A stretch of 64,000 bases of DNA from Cognatilysobacter terrigena (lineage in GTDB: Bacteria > Pseudomonadota > Gammaproteobacteria > Xanthomonadales > Xanthomonadaceae). The notes under the pieces are model-generated. The model did no database searches and was not told the origin of the DNA. It saw only the letters and a list, made by a program, of their open reading frames with translations. The translations under genes and the position numbers were made by a program. The first letter of the stretch is position 1, and each line of letters begins with the position of its first letter. The stretch is from NCBI RefSeq assembly GCF_004361065.1, contig NZ_SELT01000002.1, positions 1 through 64,000 of the forward strand, given 5' to 3'. Shown in pieces: positions 42,038-50,890 of the stretch.

Positions 42038-43951
42038 TCACGGCGGGCACGTCTTCAACATCGCGATCGCCGCCTTGACGTTCGTGTCGGCCACCGTGTC
42101 GCGGAGCGCGGCGGTTTGCGGGTTGAAGTCGTTCTGGATGGGGCCGGACGGGCAGCTGCGGCGCTCCGGCGACGAGAACTCCTCGATCAGTGTGCCGAAC
42201 GTGTGGCCGTCCTTGTAGAACCAGTCGTTGGAATCGCCATAGACCATGTAATGCGGCGTTGCGCAGCCGTCGACCACGCCGACCGTGGCGTAATCGTCCT
42301 GCACGTCGGTGTAGCTGGCCGCGGTCGCCATCGCTTTGGTCAGTTTGTCGAACGGCGCGACGTCGGGTGGGTTGAGGTTGGTCGCCGGCGGCACTGCGAC
42401 GTGGCCCATCGGATGCCCGACCACGCCGCCATAGCTGTGCCACGACAGCATGCAGACCAGGCCGTCGACCTCGCGCTTGTTACGCGTCAGGAACTGGCTG
42501 TGCGCGAGGCCACGCACGGCCTGCGTTTCCACTTCGGAGAACGGTGAAGGGCCGGGGTAGGTTTCGCTGTCGGGTACGAGGTTGCCGGCAGCATCGACGC
42601 CGCTCATGCCCATGTCGGGCAGCGACGCGCGCTGCGCCTGCGTAAACGTCGACGGATGCCCGAACGCGTAGTTGCGGTTGAGGTCGATGCCGCAGCGCTT
42701 CTGACCTTCGACCAGGCGCGTGTTCTTGCGCCAGTCGAACTGGTTGGCGACCGCACGGTCGTAGCCGTTGGGGTTGACCACCGGGATCACCCAGACCTCG
42801 CGTGAGTCCACCAGCTTGGTGATCGTGCTGTTGCTGCCGTACCCGTCGGTCAATGCGTGCAGCAGGCGCATCGTCTGGTACGCGGTGATCATCTCGCGCG
42901 CGTGGTGCACACCGAGGAACGCGACTTCGGGCTCGGGATCGTTCTGCTGCGGATTGCGGGATACCTTCACCGCGTAGATCGTGCGACCGGGACGTCGCTT
43001 GCCGTCGCAGCTCTCGATCGTCTGCCCGGTCCAGTGGAACAGCCGCACCAGCGACGGATACGACGTCGCGAGTTTCGAAAGCTCCTGCTCGATCTCGGTA
43101 TAGGTCTTGTAGATGCCGGGCGAGTTGTGCGGGTTGTACAGCGCACGCTGCATCAACGCGGCGGAGGGCCGGATGCGTGGCGTGGTCGCCGTCACCAGCG
43201 GCGCAGTGACATCGGGATACGGCAACTGCTTCGCGAGCGCGGCGGGGAAGTCGCCGCCCTTGCGCATGCGACGGAGCGCCTCGCCCATCGCCGGGCTGTA
43301 GGTCGTCCCCATCAGGTCGGCGAGCGGGCCTTTCAGCGGCTTGCCTACCGGCGACTGGTCCGCCGAATACGCCTGGAAGTCGCTGACGCCGTCGCCGTTG
43401 CTGTCGACCTTGCGTGGCGACGAACCCAGTCGTTTTTCCAACGCATCGCCGAGGCCATCGAAGTCGGCGTCGACCGTCTTGTCGCGTGGATCGAAGCCGA
43501 AGTAGTCGTTGATGACTTCATCGAAATCGCTCCAGCCATCGCCGTCAGTGTCGGCCGAGGCGGGATCTGTGCCGAGTTCCGCTTCGCGCGCATCGGTGAG
43601 GCCGTCGTGGTCGCGATCGGTGTCGGGTTTCGTCGGATCGAAACCGAACTCGACCAGGCGATCCTCGACGCCGTCCGCGTACCCGTCCTGGTCGGTGTCC
43701 GCCTGTTCCGGGTTGCTGCCGAGCTCGCGTTCGCGATCATCGGGCACGCCATCTCCGTCGCGGTCGGTGCCGGGCAGCGGCTGTCCTTTGTCGGTCGGAA
43801 TGACGCCCCATGCGGTCGAGCCCGGTGTATCAGCGGAGCGCGTCGGCACGGGTGCGCAACCGTTGACGGCGGCGAGCCCCAGCAAGGTGCACGCGGTGAT
43901 CGCGAGGGCGCGCAGCGGCGGCGTGGGCAATGCGTGTGCATTCGGCTTCAT
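42038..43951 (-). CDS. Lipoprotein M14 zinc carboxypeptidase with calcium-binding repeats
   Basis: 637 residues. Lipobox VNGC puts the lipid-modified Cys near residue 32. Residues 60-195 carry about six thrombospondin-type-3/EF-hand-like repeats (TDRDGDGVPD, TDQDGYADG, TDRDHDGLTD, TDTDGDGWSD), predicted to bind calcium. The M14 domain has HHARE (zinc His/Glu), NPNGYD, DLNRNYAFG (substrate Arg), LSWHSYGG (third zinc His) and IEEFS with the catalytic Glu near the end. It probably trims peptides at the cell surface. Terminator convergent with the effector gene downstream. Confidence 0.92.
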   Translation of the reverse strand: MKPNAHALPTPPLRALAITACTLLGLAAVNGCAPVPTRSADTPGSTAWGVIPTDKGQPLPGTDRDGDGVPDDRERELGSNPEQADTDQDGYADGVEDRLVEFGFDPTKPDTDRDHDGLTDAREAELGTDPASADTDGDGWSDFDEVINDYFGFDPRDKTVDADFDGLGDALEKRLGSSPRKVDSNGDGVSDFQAYSADQSPVGKPLKGPLADLMGTTYSPAMGEALRRMRKGGDFPAALAKQLPYPDVTAPLVTATTPRIRPSAALMQRALYNPHNSPGIYKTYTEIEQELSKLATSYPSLVRLFHWTGQTIESCDGKRRPGRTIYAVKVSRNPQQNDPEPEVAFLGVHHAREMITAYQTMRLLHALTDGYGSNSTITKLVDSREVWVIPVVNPNGYDRAVANQFDWRKNTRLVEGQKRCGIDLNRNYAFGHPSTFTQAQRASLPDMGMSGVDAAGNLVPDSETYPGPSPFSEVETQAVRGLAHSQFLTRNKREVDGLVCMLSWHSYGGVVGHPMGHVAVPPATNLNPPDVAPFDKLTKAMATAASYTDVQDDYATVGVVDGCATPHYMVYGDSNDWFYKDGHTFGTLIEEFSSPERRSCPSGPIQNDFNPQTAALRDTVADTNVKAAIAMLKTCPP

Positions 43952-44375
43952 CGTGCATCTCCATTTGCGGCGAACGAGCGAATCCAGGCGCTGCGTGGAG
44001 TGTTCTCCTGAACGCGACGCGCTGAGCGACCGCTCGGCGGCAAGGGAGCTCGGCAGTGACGTACGGCAAGCGGCAGGAGGGCGGTCGCTGCGACCGGCAC
44101 GCCGAGCGACATGGCGACGGGGCCTGACGATGACGGGGCTGGTCGCGTCGCGTCGTAGCCCTCACTTGTGACGGCAAGCCGAGTGAGGTGTGTCAGGCCC
44201 CCGCCGCGGACCGATGGAAAGGTATCGAGCGGCCGCTCGCGCGCTCGGCCGCCGCTTCATTGCCGTGTCGCGACGTGGCAAAGACGCTTGCCGAGGGGCA
44301 TCGGTCCAACGAACTAATTGCGCACTAACGGCCCGACGTGGCGAGTCCGGCTCTCAGACCGCCTCGGACATGACA
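43952..44375. other. 424-bp stretch without a recognised gene
   Basis: Upstream flank of the carboxypeptidase. Short open frames exist on both strands, but none has a ribosome binding site plus a protein-like sequence. I see no tRNA, repeat or attachment site; promoter elements for the carboxypeptidase presumably lie near 43960-44050. Confidence 0.5.
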
Positions 44376-44639
44376 TCAGCGGTGCGGACATCCAGGCCAA
44401 CAGCAGGGCCTGCGCGCGCCGTCTCGCATCTTGTCGATTCCTACGTCGATCCGACGCTTCCGGGTCGCCTCCTGCTTGGGCGAGGTGACCCAGCAGATCC
44501 ATTCGTTTCGGGCTAACGGGGTGATGTCGGACCAGACGGCTGCGGCGACGCGATCCCGCTCGATGGCATCGCGGAAATCAGCGGGCAACTTGTGGACCGT
44601 GCCGTCGGCGAGCGTTTGGTGCTTCACGTACAGGTCCAC
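44376..44639 (-). CDS. Short YdeI/OmpD-associated (OmdA-type) protein
   Basis: 87 residues from GTG 44639. HKLPADFRDAIERD, WSDITPLARNEWICWV and a C-terminal RRPCCWPGCPHR match short YdeI/OmdA-type proteins linked in some species to bacteriocin or peptide tolerance. The Cys-Cys-W-P-G-C-x-H tail could bind a metal. It follows the arr-like gene by 30 bases on the same strand, so they probably share a transcript. The start codon context is weak; an in-frame stop lies about 11 codons upstream, so the protein cannot be much longer. Confidence 0.72.
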   Translation of the reverse strand: MDLYVKHQTLADGTVHKLPADFRDAIERDRVAAAVWSDITPLARNEWICWVTSPKQEATRKRRIDVGIDKMRDGARRPCCWPGCPHR

Positions 44640-44669
44640 TCCACGAAGCGGTCGTAGCCGAACTGTCTG

Positions 44670-45101
44670 CTAGTTGATGATGTCGCCGACGCCCGATGCG
44701 ACAAATTTCTTCAACTCGTCGATGAACGCGGGGTCATACGGCTCCCAGCTTTCAAGCTCACCGACGATCTTCAGAGGCTGAGCACTTCTGAACGATCGTG
44801 TGGGGTTGCCCGGGAACTTCTTGTTCGTGACGTTTGGATCGTCTTCGAACCTCCCGGTCGGAACCACGACGTAAACCCGTGGCCGCCCATCGCCTCGGGC
44901 GACCTCTGCGGCAAGGCCGGCGCCCTTCGCAAGAGTCGTGAAGTAGATATGGTTCATCACGACATTGTCGCGATAGTTCGACTTGTACCCGGCGGTGAGT
45001 AGATCGCCGACCGAAAGAGCTGCTCGCGTCCCGTGGAAGAACGGACCGGCGACCGCATCGCAGTTTTCGAGAGTAACGGGTGTCCACTCGTCGGCAGTCA
45101 T
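44670..45101 (-). CDS. arr: NAD(+)-rifampin ADP-ribosyltransferase (Arr)
   Basis: 143 residues, the standard Arr length. FFHGTRAALSVGDLLTAGYKSNY (catalytic-site His23), NHIYFTTLAKGAGLAAEVA (Tyr53), RVYVVVPTGRFEDDPNVTNKKFPGNP (Asp87/88) and PLKIVGELESW follow the known enzymes. Arr transfers ADP-ribose from NAD to the 23-hydroxyl of rifamycins and so inactivates them. The ATG at 45101 has GGAAG at about 10 bases. GC content is lower than in the flanks; arr genes occur on mobile elements and on many environmental chromosomes. No integrase or clear attC site was seen. Confidence 0.92.
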   Translation of the reverse strand: MTADEWTPVTLENCDAVAGPFFHGTRAALSVGDLLTAGYKSNYRDNVVMNHIYFTTLAKGAGLAAEVARGDGRPRVYVVVPTGRFEDDPNVTNKKFPGNPTRSFRSAQPLKIVGELESWEPYDPAFIDELKKFVASGVGDIIN

Positions 45102-45450
45102 CGCGTCGCTACTTCCCGTGGCTCGCCTGATCGACAAGGCGCGATTCTAGTTTTGACGTGCAGTCTTGCCGCAAGCGGGTGCAGGCGATATAAATTGACA
45201 GTGGGAGGCGCAGCGCGCTTCCTTTTTTTGTTTGTGCCGCGGTGCTGAGCGCGCTTCATCGCGAATATCAGAGGCGCAGCTCCTGTCTGATCCGCGATGG
45301 GCTGCTTCGCAACACAGATGTCGGCTCTTCACCGGCTGCCGACAAGGTCAAGGTCGGCGACGGGAAAGCGACCGCTTTGAGCGCTACGCACGCAATGCGA
45401 AGCTGGCTGCGTAACGCGATTCGGTTACTCCGCTCAGGCGAGGACCGCCG
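45102..45450. other. 349-bp gap with a hairpin-forming inverted repeat
   Basis: No gene is supported. It contains a T-run (around 45220) and the inverted repeat at 45257-45298 described separately. Confidence 0.5.
45257..45298. repeat. Imperfect inverted repeat (hairpin)
   Basis: The left arm CATCGCGAATATCAGAGG and the right arm CCTGTCTGATCCGCGATG pair with small bulges around a 6-7 base loop. Two copies of GCGCGCTTC precede it (near 45217 and 45249). Function unknown. Confidence 0.55.
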
Positions 45451-46710
45451 TCACGCTGTGCCGTCTTCGGACTCGCCCCGCAAAATAATTCGCGCATGCC
45501 GCTGATAGCTCCAGTACGACCACGCCCAGTTGATCAGCACGATCAGGCGGTTGCGGAAGCCGATCAGGAAGAAGACGTGCGCAACGAGCCAGAACCACCA
45601 CGCGACCAGGCCTGAGAGTTTCACGCCGTGCAGGTCGACGACGCCGGCCATGCGGCCGATGGTCGCGAGGTTGCCGTAGTCGCGATAGCGGAATGCGGGA
45701 ACGGTTTCGCCGCGAAGGCGGGCGCGGATGACGCGGGCGACGTGTCGGCCCATCTGTTTGGCGGCGGGTGCGACGCCGGGCACTGGCCGGCCGTCCTGCT
45801 GCACACTCGCGAGATCGCCGGCGATGAAGACATCGGGATAGGCGGGCACGCTGAGGTCGGGCGCGACGGGCACGCGGCCGACGCGGTCGGTCTCGACGCC
45901 GAGCATGCGACCCAGCGGTGACGCGGCGACGCCCGCGGCCCACAGCACCGTGCGCGACGCGATGAACTCGTCGCCCAGTGCATAGCCCTCTTCGGTGATC
46001 GAAGTGACGGCGCGACCGGTGACGACGTCGACGCCCAGGCGTTCCAGCTGTTTGCGCGCTTTCGCAGATAGATCGTCAGGAAACGACGCGAGCACGCGTG
46101 GCCCGGCCTCGATCAGGCGCACGCGCGCACGCGCCGGATCGATATGGCGGAACTCGTTGCGCAGCGTATGCCGCGCGATCTCGGCGAGCGTGCCGGCGAG
46201 CTCCACGCCGGTCGGGCCGCCGCCGACGACCGCGAAGTCGAGCCACGCATCGCGCTCGGCATCGCTCGTCGCGGCTTCGGCGCGCTCGAACGCGGTGAGC
46301 ACGCGACGGCGGATCGCAAGCGCGTCGTCGAGCGTTTTCAGACCCGGTGCGATGTCGGCCCAGTCGTCGTGACCGAAGTAGGCGTGCGTCGCGCCACTGG
46401 CGAGCACCAGCGTGTCGTAGGTCAGCATGCGGCCGTCGGCGAGCGTGATGTGGCGTGACGCCGCATCGATGTCCGTCACCTCGGCGAGCAGCACGTCGAC
46501 ATTCGCCTGCTCGCGCAGGATGTGGCGCAGCGGTGCGGCGATGTCGGGCGCGGAGAGGCCGGCGGTCGCGACCTGGTAGAGAAGGGGCTGGAAGAGATGG
46601 TGGTTGCGCCGGTCCACCAGCGTGATGCGCACCCGCTCGCGCGCCAGCGCACGCACCGTCCAAAGACCGCCAAACCCGCCACCGACCACCACCACATGGG
46701 GCTCGTGCAC
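45451..46710 (-). CDS. NAD(P)/FAD-dependent oxidoreductase, type II NADH dehydrogenase-like
   Basis: 419 residues. FAD-binding GGGFGG (residues 9-14), a second dinucleotide motif VVGGGPTGVELAG (NAD), the NDH-2 hallmark FQPLLYQVATAGLS, and DVFIAGDLASV binding the flavin ribityl chain. Two C-terminal hydrophobic segments (WWFWLVAHVFFLIGF, LIVLINWAWSYWSY) would attach it to the inner membrane, as in NDH-2. It oxidises NADH and passes electrons to quinone without pumping protons. GTG 46710 is preferred: GAGGAG lies about 9 bases upstream and the upstream frame is not protein-like. Confidence 0.9.
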   Translation of the reverse strand: MHEPHVVVVGGGFGGLWTVRALARERVRITLVDRRNHHLFQPLLYQVATAGLSAPDIAAPLRHILREQANVDVLLAEVTDIDAASRHITLADGRMLTYDTLVLASGATHAYFGHDDWADIAPGLKTLDDALAIRRRVLTAFERAEAATSDAERDAWLDFAVVGGGPTGVELAGTLAEIARHTLRNEFRHIDPARARVRLIEAGPRVLASFPDDLSAKARKQLERLGVDVVTGRAVTSITEEGYALGDEFIASRTVLWAAGVAASPLGRMLGVETDRVGRVPVAPDLSVPAYPDVFIAGDLASVQQDGRPVPGVAPAAKQMGRHVARVIRARLRGETVPAFRYRDYGNLATIGRMAGVVDLHGVKLSGLVAWWFWLVAHVFFLIGFRNRLIVLINWAWSYWSYQRHARIILRGESEDGTA

Positions 46711-47018
46711 CGCGCGTCTCCTCAAGGGATAGGCATATGGTCGCGCATGCGGCGGGCAGGGCGAAGGTGGGCGGGTCATGCTCAACGCCGTCGGCGCTCG
46801 GTATGCAGCCCGGAATGCGTCGCTCGTCCGCGAGTCGCGGCCGCGGGCATCGGGGTTCGACGAGGCCATCCCGGCATTCGCTGGAGTACGTCCGATGCCT
46901 GCGGTCGCGCGCCGACCACCCGACCTGGGCGCCGGAAACATGAACACGCCGCGTTGACGGGACACTAACTCCGCCATCACTAAGTTGCGCGCGGTGGTGG
47001 TTCAGGCAGTCGCGTGAA
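46711..47018. other. 308-bp gap without a recognised gene
   Basis: Separates divergent genes. Open frames run through it but lack ribosome binding sites and protein-like composition; I see nothing specific. Confidence 0.45.
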
Positions 47019-47360
47019 ATGGGTAAGAGGTATTGGGATCGTTCGGCGCTGCACGCCGAACTGGCGAACTTTTCGTCGGCCGCGATGAAGCATGCGCGCA
47101 GTCCGCGGACCGAAAGCTCGGATAGCGAGTTCCAGGCGATGTTCCATGAGGCAGCCAGGGATCTGCTCGCGCTCGCGGGACCCGGCGATCGCGAGTTCGT
47201 GCTGGACGCGCTCGAGCGGATCTGCCGCATCCATCCGCACTGCAATGGCGCGGAGATCTCGCGTCTGCGCGCCGACCACGACGCCGCCGATGCGGTCGAT
47301 GTGCCGCGGGGTGCGTCGAGCGATTCGACCGGACGCGCGGCGAGTCCGGCCTCCGCCTGA
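47019..47360 (+). CDS. Small hypothetical protein
   Basis: 113 residues with plausible amphipathic helices (FQAMFHEAARDLLALA, EFVLDALERICRIHP) and a disordered, Ala/Ser-rich tail. No domain recognised. The ribosome binding site is weak. Codon third positions look GC-rich, as in real genes here. It precedes the sensor-like gene by about 140 bp. It could be spurious. Confidence 0.45.
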   Translation: MGKRYWDRSALHAELANFSSAAMKHARSPRTESSDSEFQAMFHEAARDLLALAGPGDREFVLDALERICRIHPHCNGAEISRLRADHDAADAVDVPRGASSDSTGRAASPASA

Positions 47361-47502
47361 TCGACCCGCCTCGCCACGAGAAGCGGCGCGCGTGGTGCGG
47401 CCAGCCGGGGCCTCGCGGCCACACTCGTGCCCGCCTGCTGTCACCTTCGACTGAGGCCATTGTCTGCACCGTGCTGTCTTTCGATGGCAGCTGGAGGCCT
47501 GG

Positions 47503-48789
47503 ATGGCGAGCGGTCACGCGGGACTTGCCGCGATCGCCGACGCGCTTGATGCGCGCCGCGGATCGATCCTCGCGCGTTGGGAGGACCGTGTTCATCGGGA
47601 CCAGTCGCTGCGCACCACATCGGACTGGACGCGCAAGCAGTTCTACGATCATTTCCCGGACGTGCTGGAGGCCTATGGCCGCATGCTGCGCAGCCATCCC
47701 GAACCCGCGCGCACTGCGGAGAGCGACCAGTTCACGCACGCGCACGCGCATGCCAAGACGCGCTGGCTGCAGGGGTACGCGCTGCGCGACCTGATCCGCG
47801 AGTGGGGACACTTCAATACGTCGGTCGTGCTCGCCTTCGGCGAGCTGCGCGAGGCGAACACCGCGGAACAGCCGGATTGCAGCGTCGCGGAAACACTCTG
47901 GGCCGACCTGGCGAGCCGCCAGCTCACCGAGAGCGCGCACGAATACCAGCGCCTGCACCAGGCGGTCGCTGCGACACGAGCGGAGGAACTGAGTTCGATG
48001 CTCGAGCGGCTGCGGTCGATGCATCACGCCCGCGCGCAGACCCTCGCACGCACCGCGAGCACGCTGCGCAATCATCTGTCGGCCCTCATGACGTCCAACT
48101 CGCTGATGGCCGAAGGCATGTCCGGCGCGGACGCCGAGGAAGTGCATGCGATCGCCCGCGACAGCATTGGATCGCTCGACCGATCGCTGAGCGACATGAC
48201 GCTACTCGCGCGACTCGAAGCCGGCCTCGAGAAGCGCGATATCCGGTCGTTCGACGTCGGCGCCGCACTGTCGGCGCTGGTGTCCGCGCTCGATCCGCAG
48301 GTGCGTGAATCGAACAGCCAGCTCACGTGCGCCGGCCCCGCGGAGTTACGGGTCGAGGGCGATGAACTCGCGATCCGCCAGATCGCACAACATCTGGTGC
48401 TGACGGGACTGTTGTCGGACACACCGGGGCCGGTCGACCTGGAGTGGGGCGACGACCCGCGCGAAGCCGCGCGCTGGCAGATGGTGGTGCGGCAACACCT
48501 GATGGCGCGATCGACGCCGTCGAGCCCGCCCATCACGCGGGTGATCGCGGACGCCAGCGACCGCGTCGGCCAGGCACGCGGCATCGCACCGACCGGATTC
48601 GAAGCCGCGTTGCAGGAAGGACTCATCCCCGTGGCCTCGCGCGACGGCTCGAACCTGCTGATCGCCAAGCACCTCTGCGAATTGCTGGATGCCAGCATCG
48701 AGTTGACGGCGGAGGAAGGCGTCGTCACGTTCCGTGTGAGCTTTCCGCGGCGGTATTCGGAAGCTGATGATGGTGGTGAAGTGGTTTGA
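47503..48789 (+). CDS. RsbRD-N-domain sensor histidine kinase-like protein, degenerate
   Basis: 428 residues, soluble. Residues 10-155 match the RsbRD N-terminal helical sensor domain (SILARWEDRVHRD, then HAKTRWLQGYALRDLIREWG). A coiled coil (150-185) leads to TASTLRNHLSALM, which aligns with the dimerisation helix H-D-L-R-N-P-L but has Ser/Thr where the phospho-acceptor His normally sits. The ATPase-like part lacks the N box, and only SNLLIAKHLCELLDASIEL remains of the G2 region. Probably a signalling protein that does not autophosphorylate canonically. GGAGG lies upstream of ATG 47503. No response regulator is adjacent. Confidence 0.78.
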   Translation: MASGHAGLAAIADALDARRGSILARWEDRVHRDQSLRTTSDWTRKQFYDHFPDVLEAYGRMLRSHPEPARTAESDQFTHAHAHAKTRWLQGYALRDLIREWGHFNTSVVLAFGELREANTAEQPDCSVAETLWADLASRQLTESAHEYQRLHQAVAATRAEELSSMLERLRSMHHARAQTLARTASTLRNHLSALMTSNSLMAEGMSGADAEEVHAIARDSIGSLDRSLSDMTLLARLEAGLEKRDIRSFDVGAALSALVSALDPQVRESNSQLTCAGPAELRVEGDELAIRQIAQHLVLTGLLSDTPGPVDLEWGDDPREAARWQMVVRQHLMARSTPSSPPITRVIADASDRVGQARGIAPTGFEAALQEGLIPVASRDGSNLLIAKHLCELLDASIELTAEEGVVTFRVSFPRRYSEADDGGEVV

Positions 48790-48952
48790 GCCGGTGGGGC
48801 GTGTGAGCCCGTTCCCGATGCCGGTCGTCGGCGAAGCGAGTGGGAAGCATCGGCGCGACGCCCTTCCGCTGAATGTTTGACGTCGACTTAATGCGTCGAG
48901 GCGTGCAGTCGCGTCGCAAACGGGCGAACCGGTCGCCCGCGGAGTCGACGCC

Positions 48953-49701
48953 ATGGCATGCCGAACGTGGTGGATGTTGCCGTTGCTCATGCTCGGCGCG
49001 ATGCCCGGCATTGCGGGTGAGTCGAAGCACGCGCACTGGACGTACAGCGGCAAGGAGGGCCCGACGCACTGGTCGAGGCTCGAGCCCGCTTTCGCAACGT
49101 GCGGCACCGGCCACCAGCAATCGCCCGTCAACGTCACGCATGCCAGCGCGGCGAAGCTGCCGCGCATCGACTTCGACTACCGGCCCGACGGCTATCGCGT
49201 GATCAACAACGGGCACGCGATCCAGGTCGACTTCAAGCCTGGCAGCCACATCCGCCTCGACAACACCGACTTCCAATTGAAGCAGGTGCACTTCCACGTG
49301 CCGAGCGAACACACCGTCGAAGGCAGGCGCTTCCCGATGGAGGCGCATCTGGTGCACGCCGATACGCAGGGCCATCTCGCCGTCGTCGCCGTGCTGTTCA
49401 AGGACGGTGCCAACAACGCGTGGCCAAAAAAAATGTCGCGCCGAAGGTGTCGTCGAACGCCGGCAGCGCAGCCGACCTCGCCACATCCGTCAACGCCGCA
49501 ACGCTGCTGCCCGCGAACCACGACTACTACCGCTACAGCGGTTCGCTCACGACACCGCCCTGTTCCGAACAGGTGCGCTGGATCGTGCTCAAGCAGCCGG
49601 TTGCCGCCAGCGCGAAGGAAGTCGCGCTCGTACATCGCGCCGTTGGGCAGGACAACAATCGACCGGTGCAGGCGTTGGGTGCGCGGAAGATCCAGGGCTA
49701 G
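48953..49701 (+). pseudogene. Alpha carbonic anhydrase, broken by a frameshift at an A8 run
   Basis: A signal peptide (1-21, PGIAG-ES) starts the frame at ATG 48953. The alpha-CA core includes [16 protein letters not shown], the zinc ligands in [10 protein letters not shown] and MEAHLVHAD, and QSPVNV. At 49426-49433 (eight A) the frame runs off into non-CA sequence. The missing C-terminal third ([22 protein letters not shown] to 49701) continues in the -1 frame. The site reads A-AAA-AAA in frame, a classic -1 slippery heptamer, so recoding, phase variation, a real mutation or a base-call error are all possible. Intact, it would hydrate CO2 in the periplasm. Confidence 0.85.
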
Positions 49702-49808
49702 CGGTGCCGGCTTCGTCTACGGGACGGCTTGGCGAGATATTCGCGCTGCCGGCGTCACTGCAGGGTCCTGTTGAATGCCGTGTTGCATCGGTTCCGGCGG
49801 TCCTCAAC

Positions 49809-49836
49809 AACAAAAACGGGGCCGAAGCCCCGTTCC
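49809..49836 (-). terminator. Rho-independent terminator with UUCG loop
   Basis: Read on the minus strand: ACGGGGC-TTCG-GCCCCGT followed by TTTTGTTGTT. It lies 20 bases downstream of the small Ser-rich gene. Confidence 0.9.
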
Positions 49837-49855
49837 CGTCGGTCGACACGAAGAC

Positions 49856-50065
49856 TCAGCGTCGAGAACTGCTGTCCGGGCTCGAACTGCCCCGCTGAGC
49901 GTCCTGGCTCTTCGCGCTGTTGTCGATCGCGGTGCCCTGCTGCGGTTCGCGGCTCGAGGACGACTTGCCGGACGACGCATCGTTCGACGATGCCTCGCTG
50001 TGGATGCTGGACACCGAAGTGCTCTGACGCTCGCCGTTGCGAGAGTTCTGTTCGTTGCGATTCAT
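49856..50065 (-). CDS. Small Ser/Asn-rich hydrophilic protein, unknown function
   Basis: 69 residues, very rich in Ser, Gln, Asn and Arg, with no hydrophobic core; probably intrinsically disordered. An AGGGAATC box precedes the ATG at 50065 and a textbook terminator follows the stop. The flanking signals make it a real transcription unit despite the unrecognised sequence. Possibly a stress-related hydrophilin-like protein; this is only a compositional resemblance. Confidence 0.65.
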   Translation of the reverse strand: MNRNEQNSRNGERQSTSVSSIHSEASSNDASSGKSSSSREPQQGTAIDNSAKSQDAQRGSSSPDSSSRR

Positions 50066-50293
50066 GATGATTCCCTGTGCGGGCGTGTTGCCCGATGTGG
50101 CCGAAGCCGGTGCTTCCGTAGGAAGCGCGTGGGCCCAAAGGCGGGAATGCAGATCGATGGGTGCCGCCGGGATCGTCGCTGGCGAATCGGTGCAGGCCCA
50201 CCATGGGCGCGTCAGGGAGACGGCCGCGTGACGCCCATGATGATTCGTCCGCGCAGGGCGCGATTGACGCCGATTCGGATCAGCGCTATCCGC

Positions 50294-50665
50294 TTATGGC
50301 GGTGCGATCACGAACGTTACAAGCTGAGTCGAACTTGGCAGAGCGCGTGCACCCAGGCTTTCATAGAGGCGTATGGCGCGCGTGTTGTTCGCACGCACAC
50401 CCTGGATGACGAACTCGCGGCATTCCTTCTCGCGCGCCTTTGCGCGGAGCTGTTCGATGACGCGCGTGCCATAGCCCTTGGACCGCTGGCCCTTGTCCAT
50501 CTCGATCTTCTCGAGCACGAACCGTTCGCCGGGCTCGAACCAGCCGTAAGCCCGCCCGGCCAGCTTTCCATCGACTAATGCTTCGATGACGTAATGGCGG
50601 CGTGGCCCGCTTTCCTCGAAGCGCCAGTCGGCGGCGAGCTGGAGTTGAGCGTCTTTCAGGGTCAT
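50294..50665 (-). CDS. GNAT family N-acetyltransferase
   Basis: 123 residues, short for GNAT but with the acetyl-CoA core: FVLEKIEMDKGQRSKGYGTRVIEQLRAKA (strand 4 plus the Q/R-x-x-G-x-G/A loop) and NNTRAIRLYESLGA (the N-x-x-A-x-x-x-Y motif). ATG 50665 has AGGACC about 8 bases upstream. A start about 30 codons earlier is possible but poorly supported. Acceptor unknown; cytosolic. Confidence 0.82.
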   Translation of the reverse strand: MTLKDAQLQLAADWRFEESGPRRHYVIEALVDGKLAGRAYGWFEPGERFVLEKIEMDKGQRSKGYGTRVIEQLRAKAREKECREFVIQGVRANNTRAIRLYESLGARALPSSTQLVTFVIAPP

Positions 50666-50890
50666 TCCTGGCCGGTCCTGCGCGACCCGGCCGCAGTGTC
50701 CAGCGGCGGCGCGGAGCAGAACGGATCTGTGGGGAGCAGAGCCTAGCAGGTCGATCAACTCCGACGCGTCCGCGCGGTGCCACGCTCTATGCGCGGGCGG
50801 CCTGTTGCGTTGCGGCGGTGCGAGCAGGATGGATCAGGACCGTTCGCGACCGCGTTTCAGCTGCGCCGACCGCTTTATCTGGCTGTCCGC

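Noticed and set aside
44301-45101. Integron cassette carrying arr
   Set aside because: Arr genes do occur in integrons, but I found no convincing attC site or integrase; the similarity of CACTAAC to a core site is too short to count.
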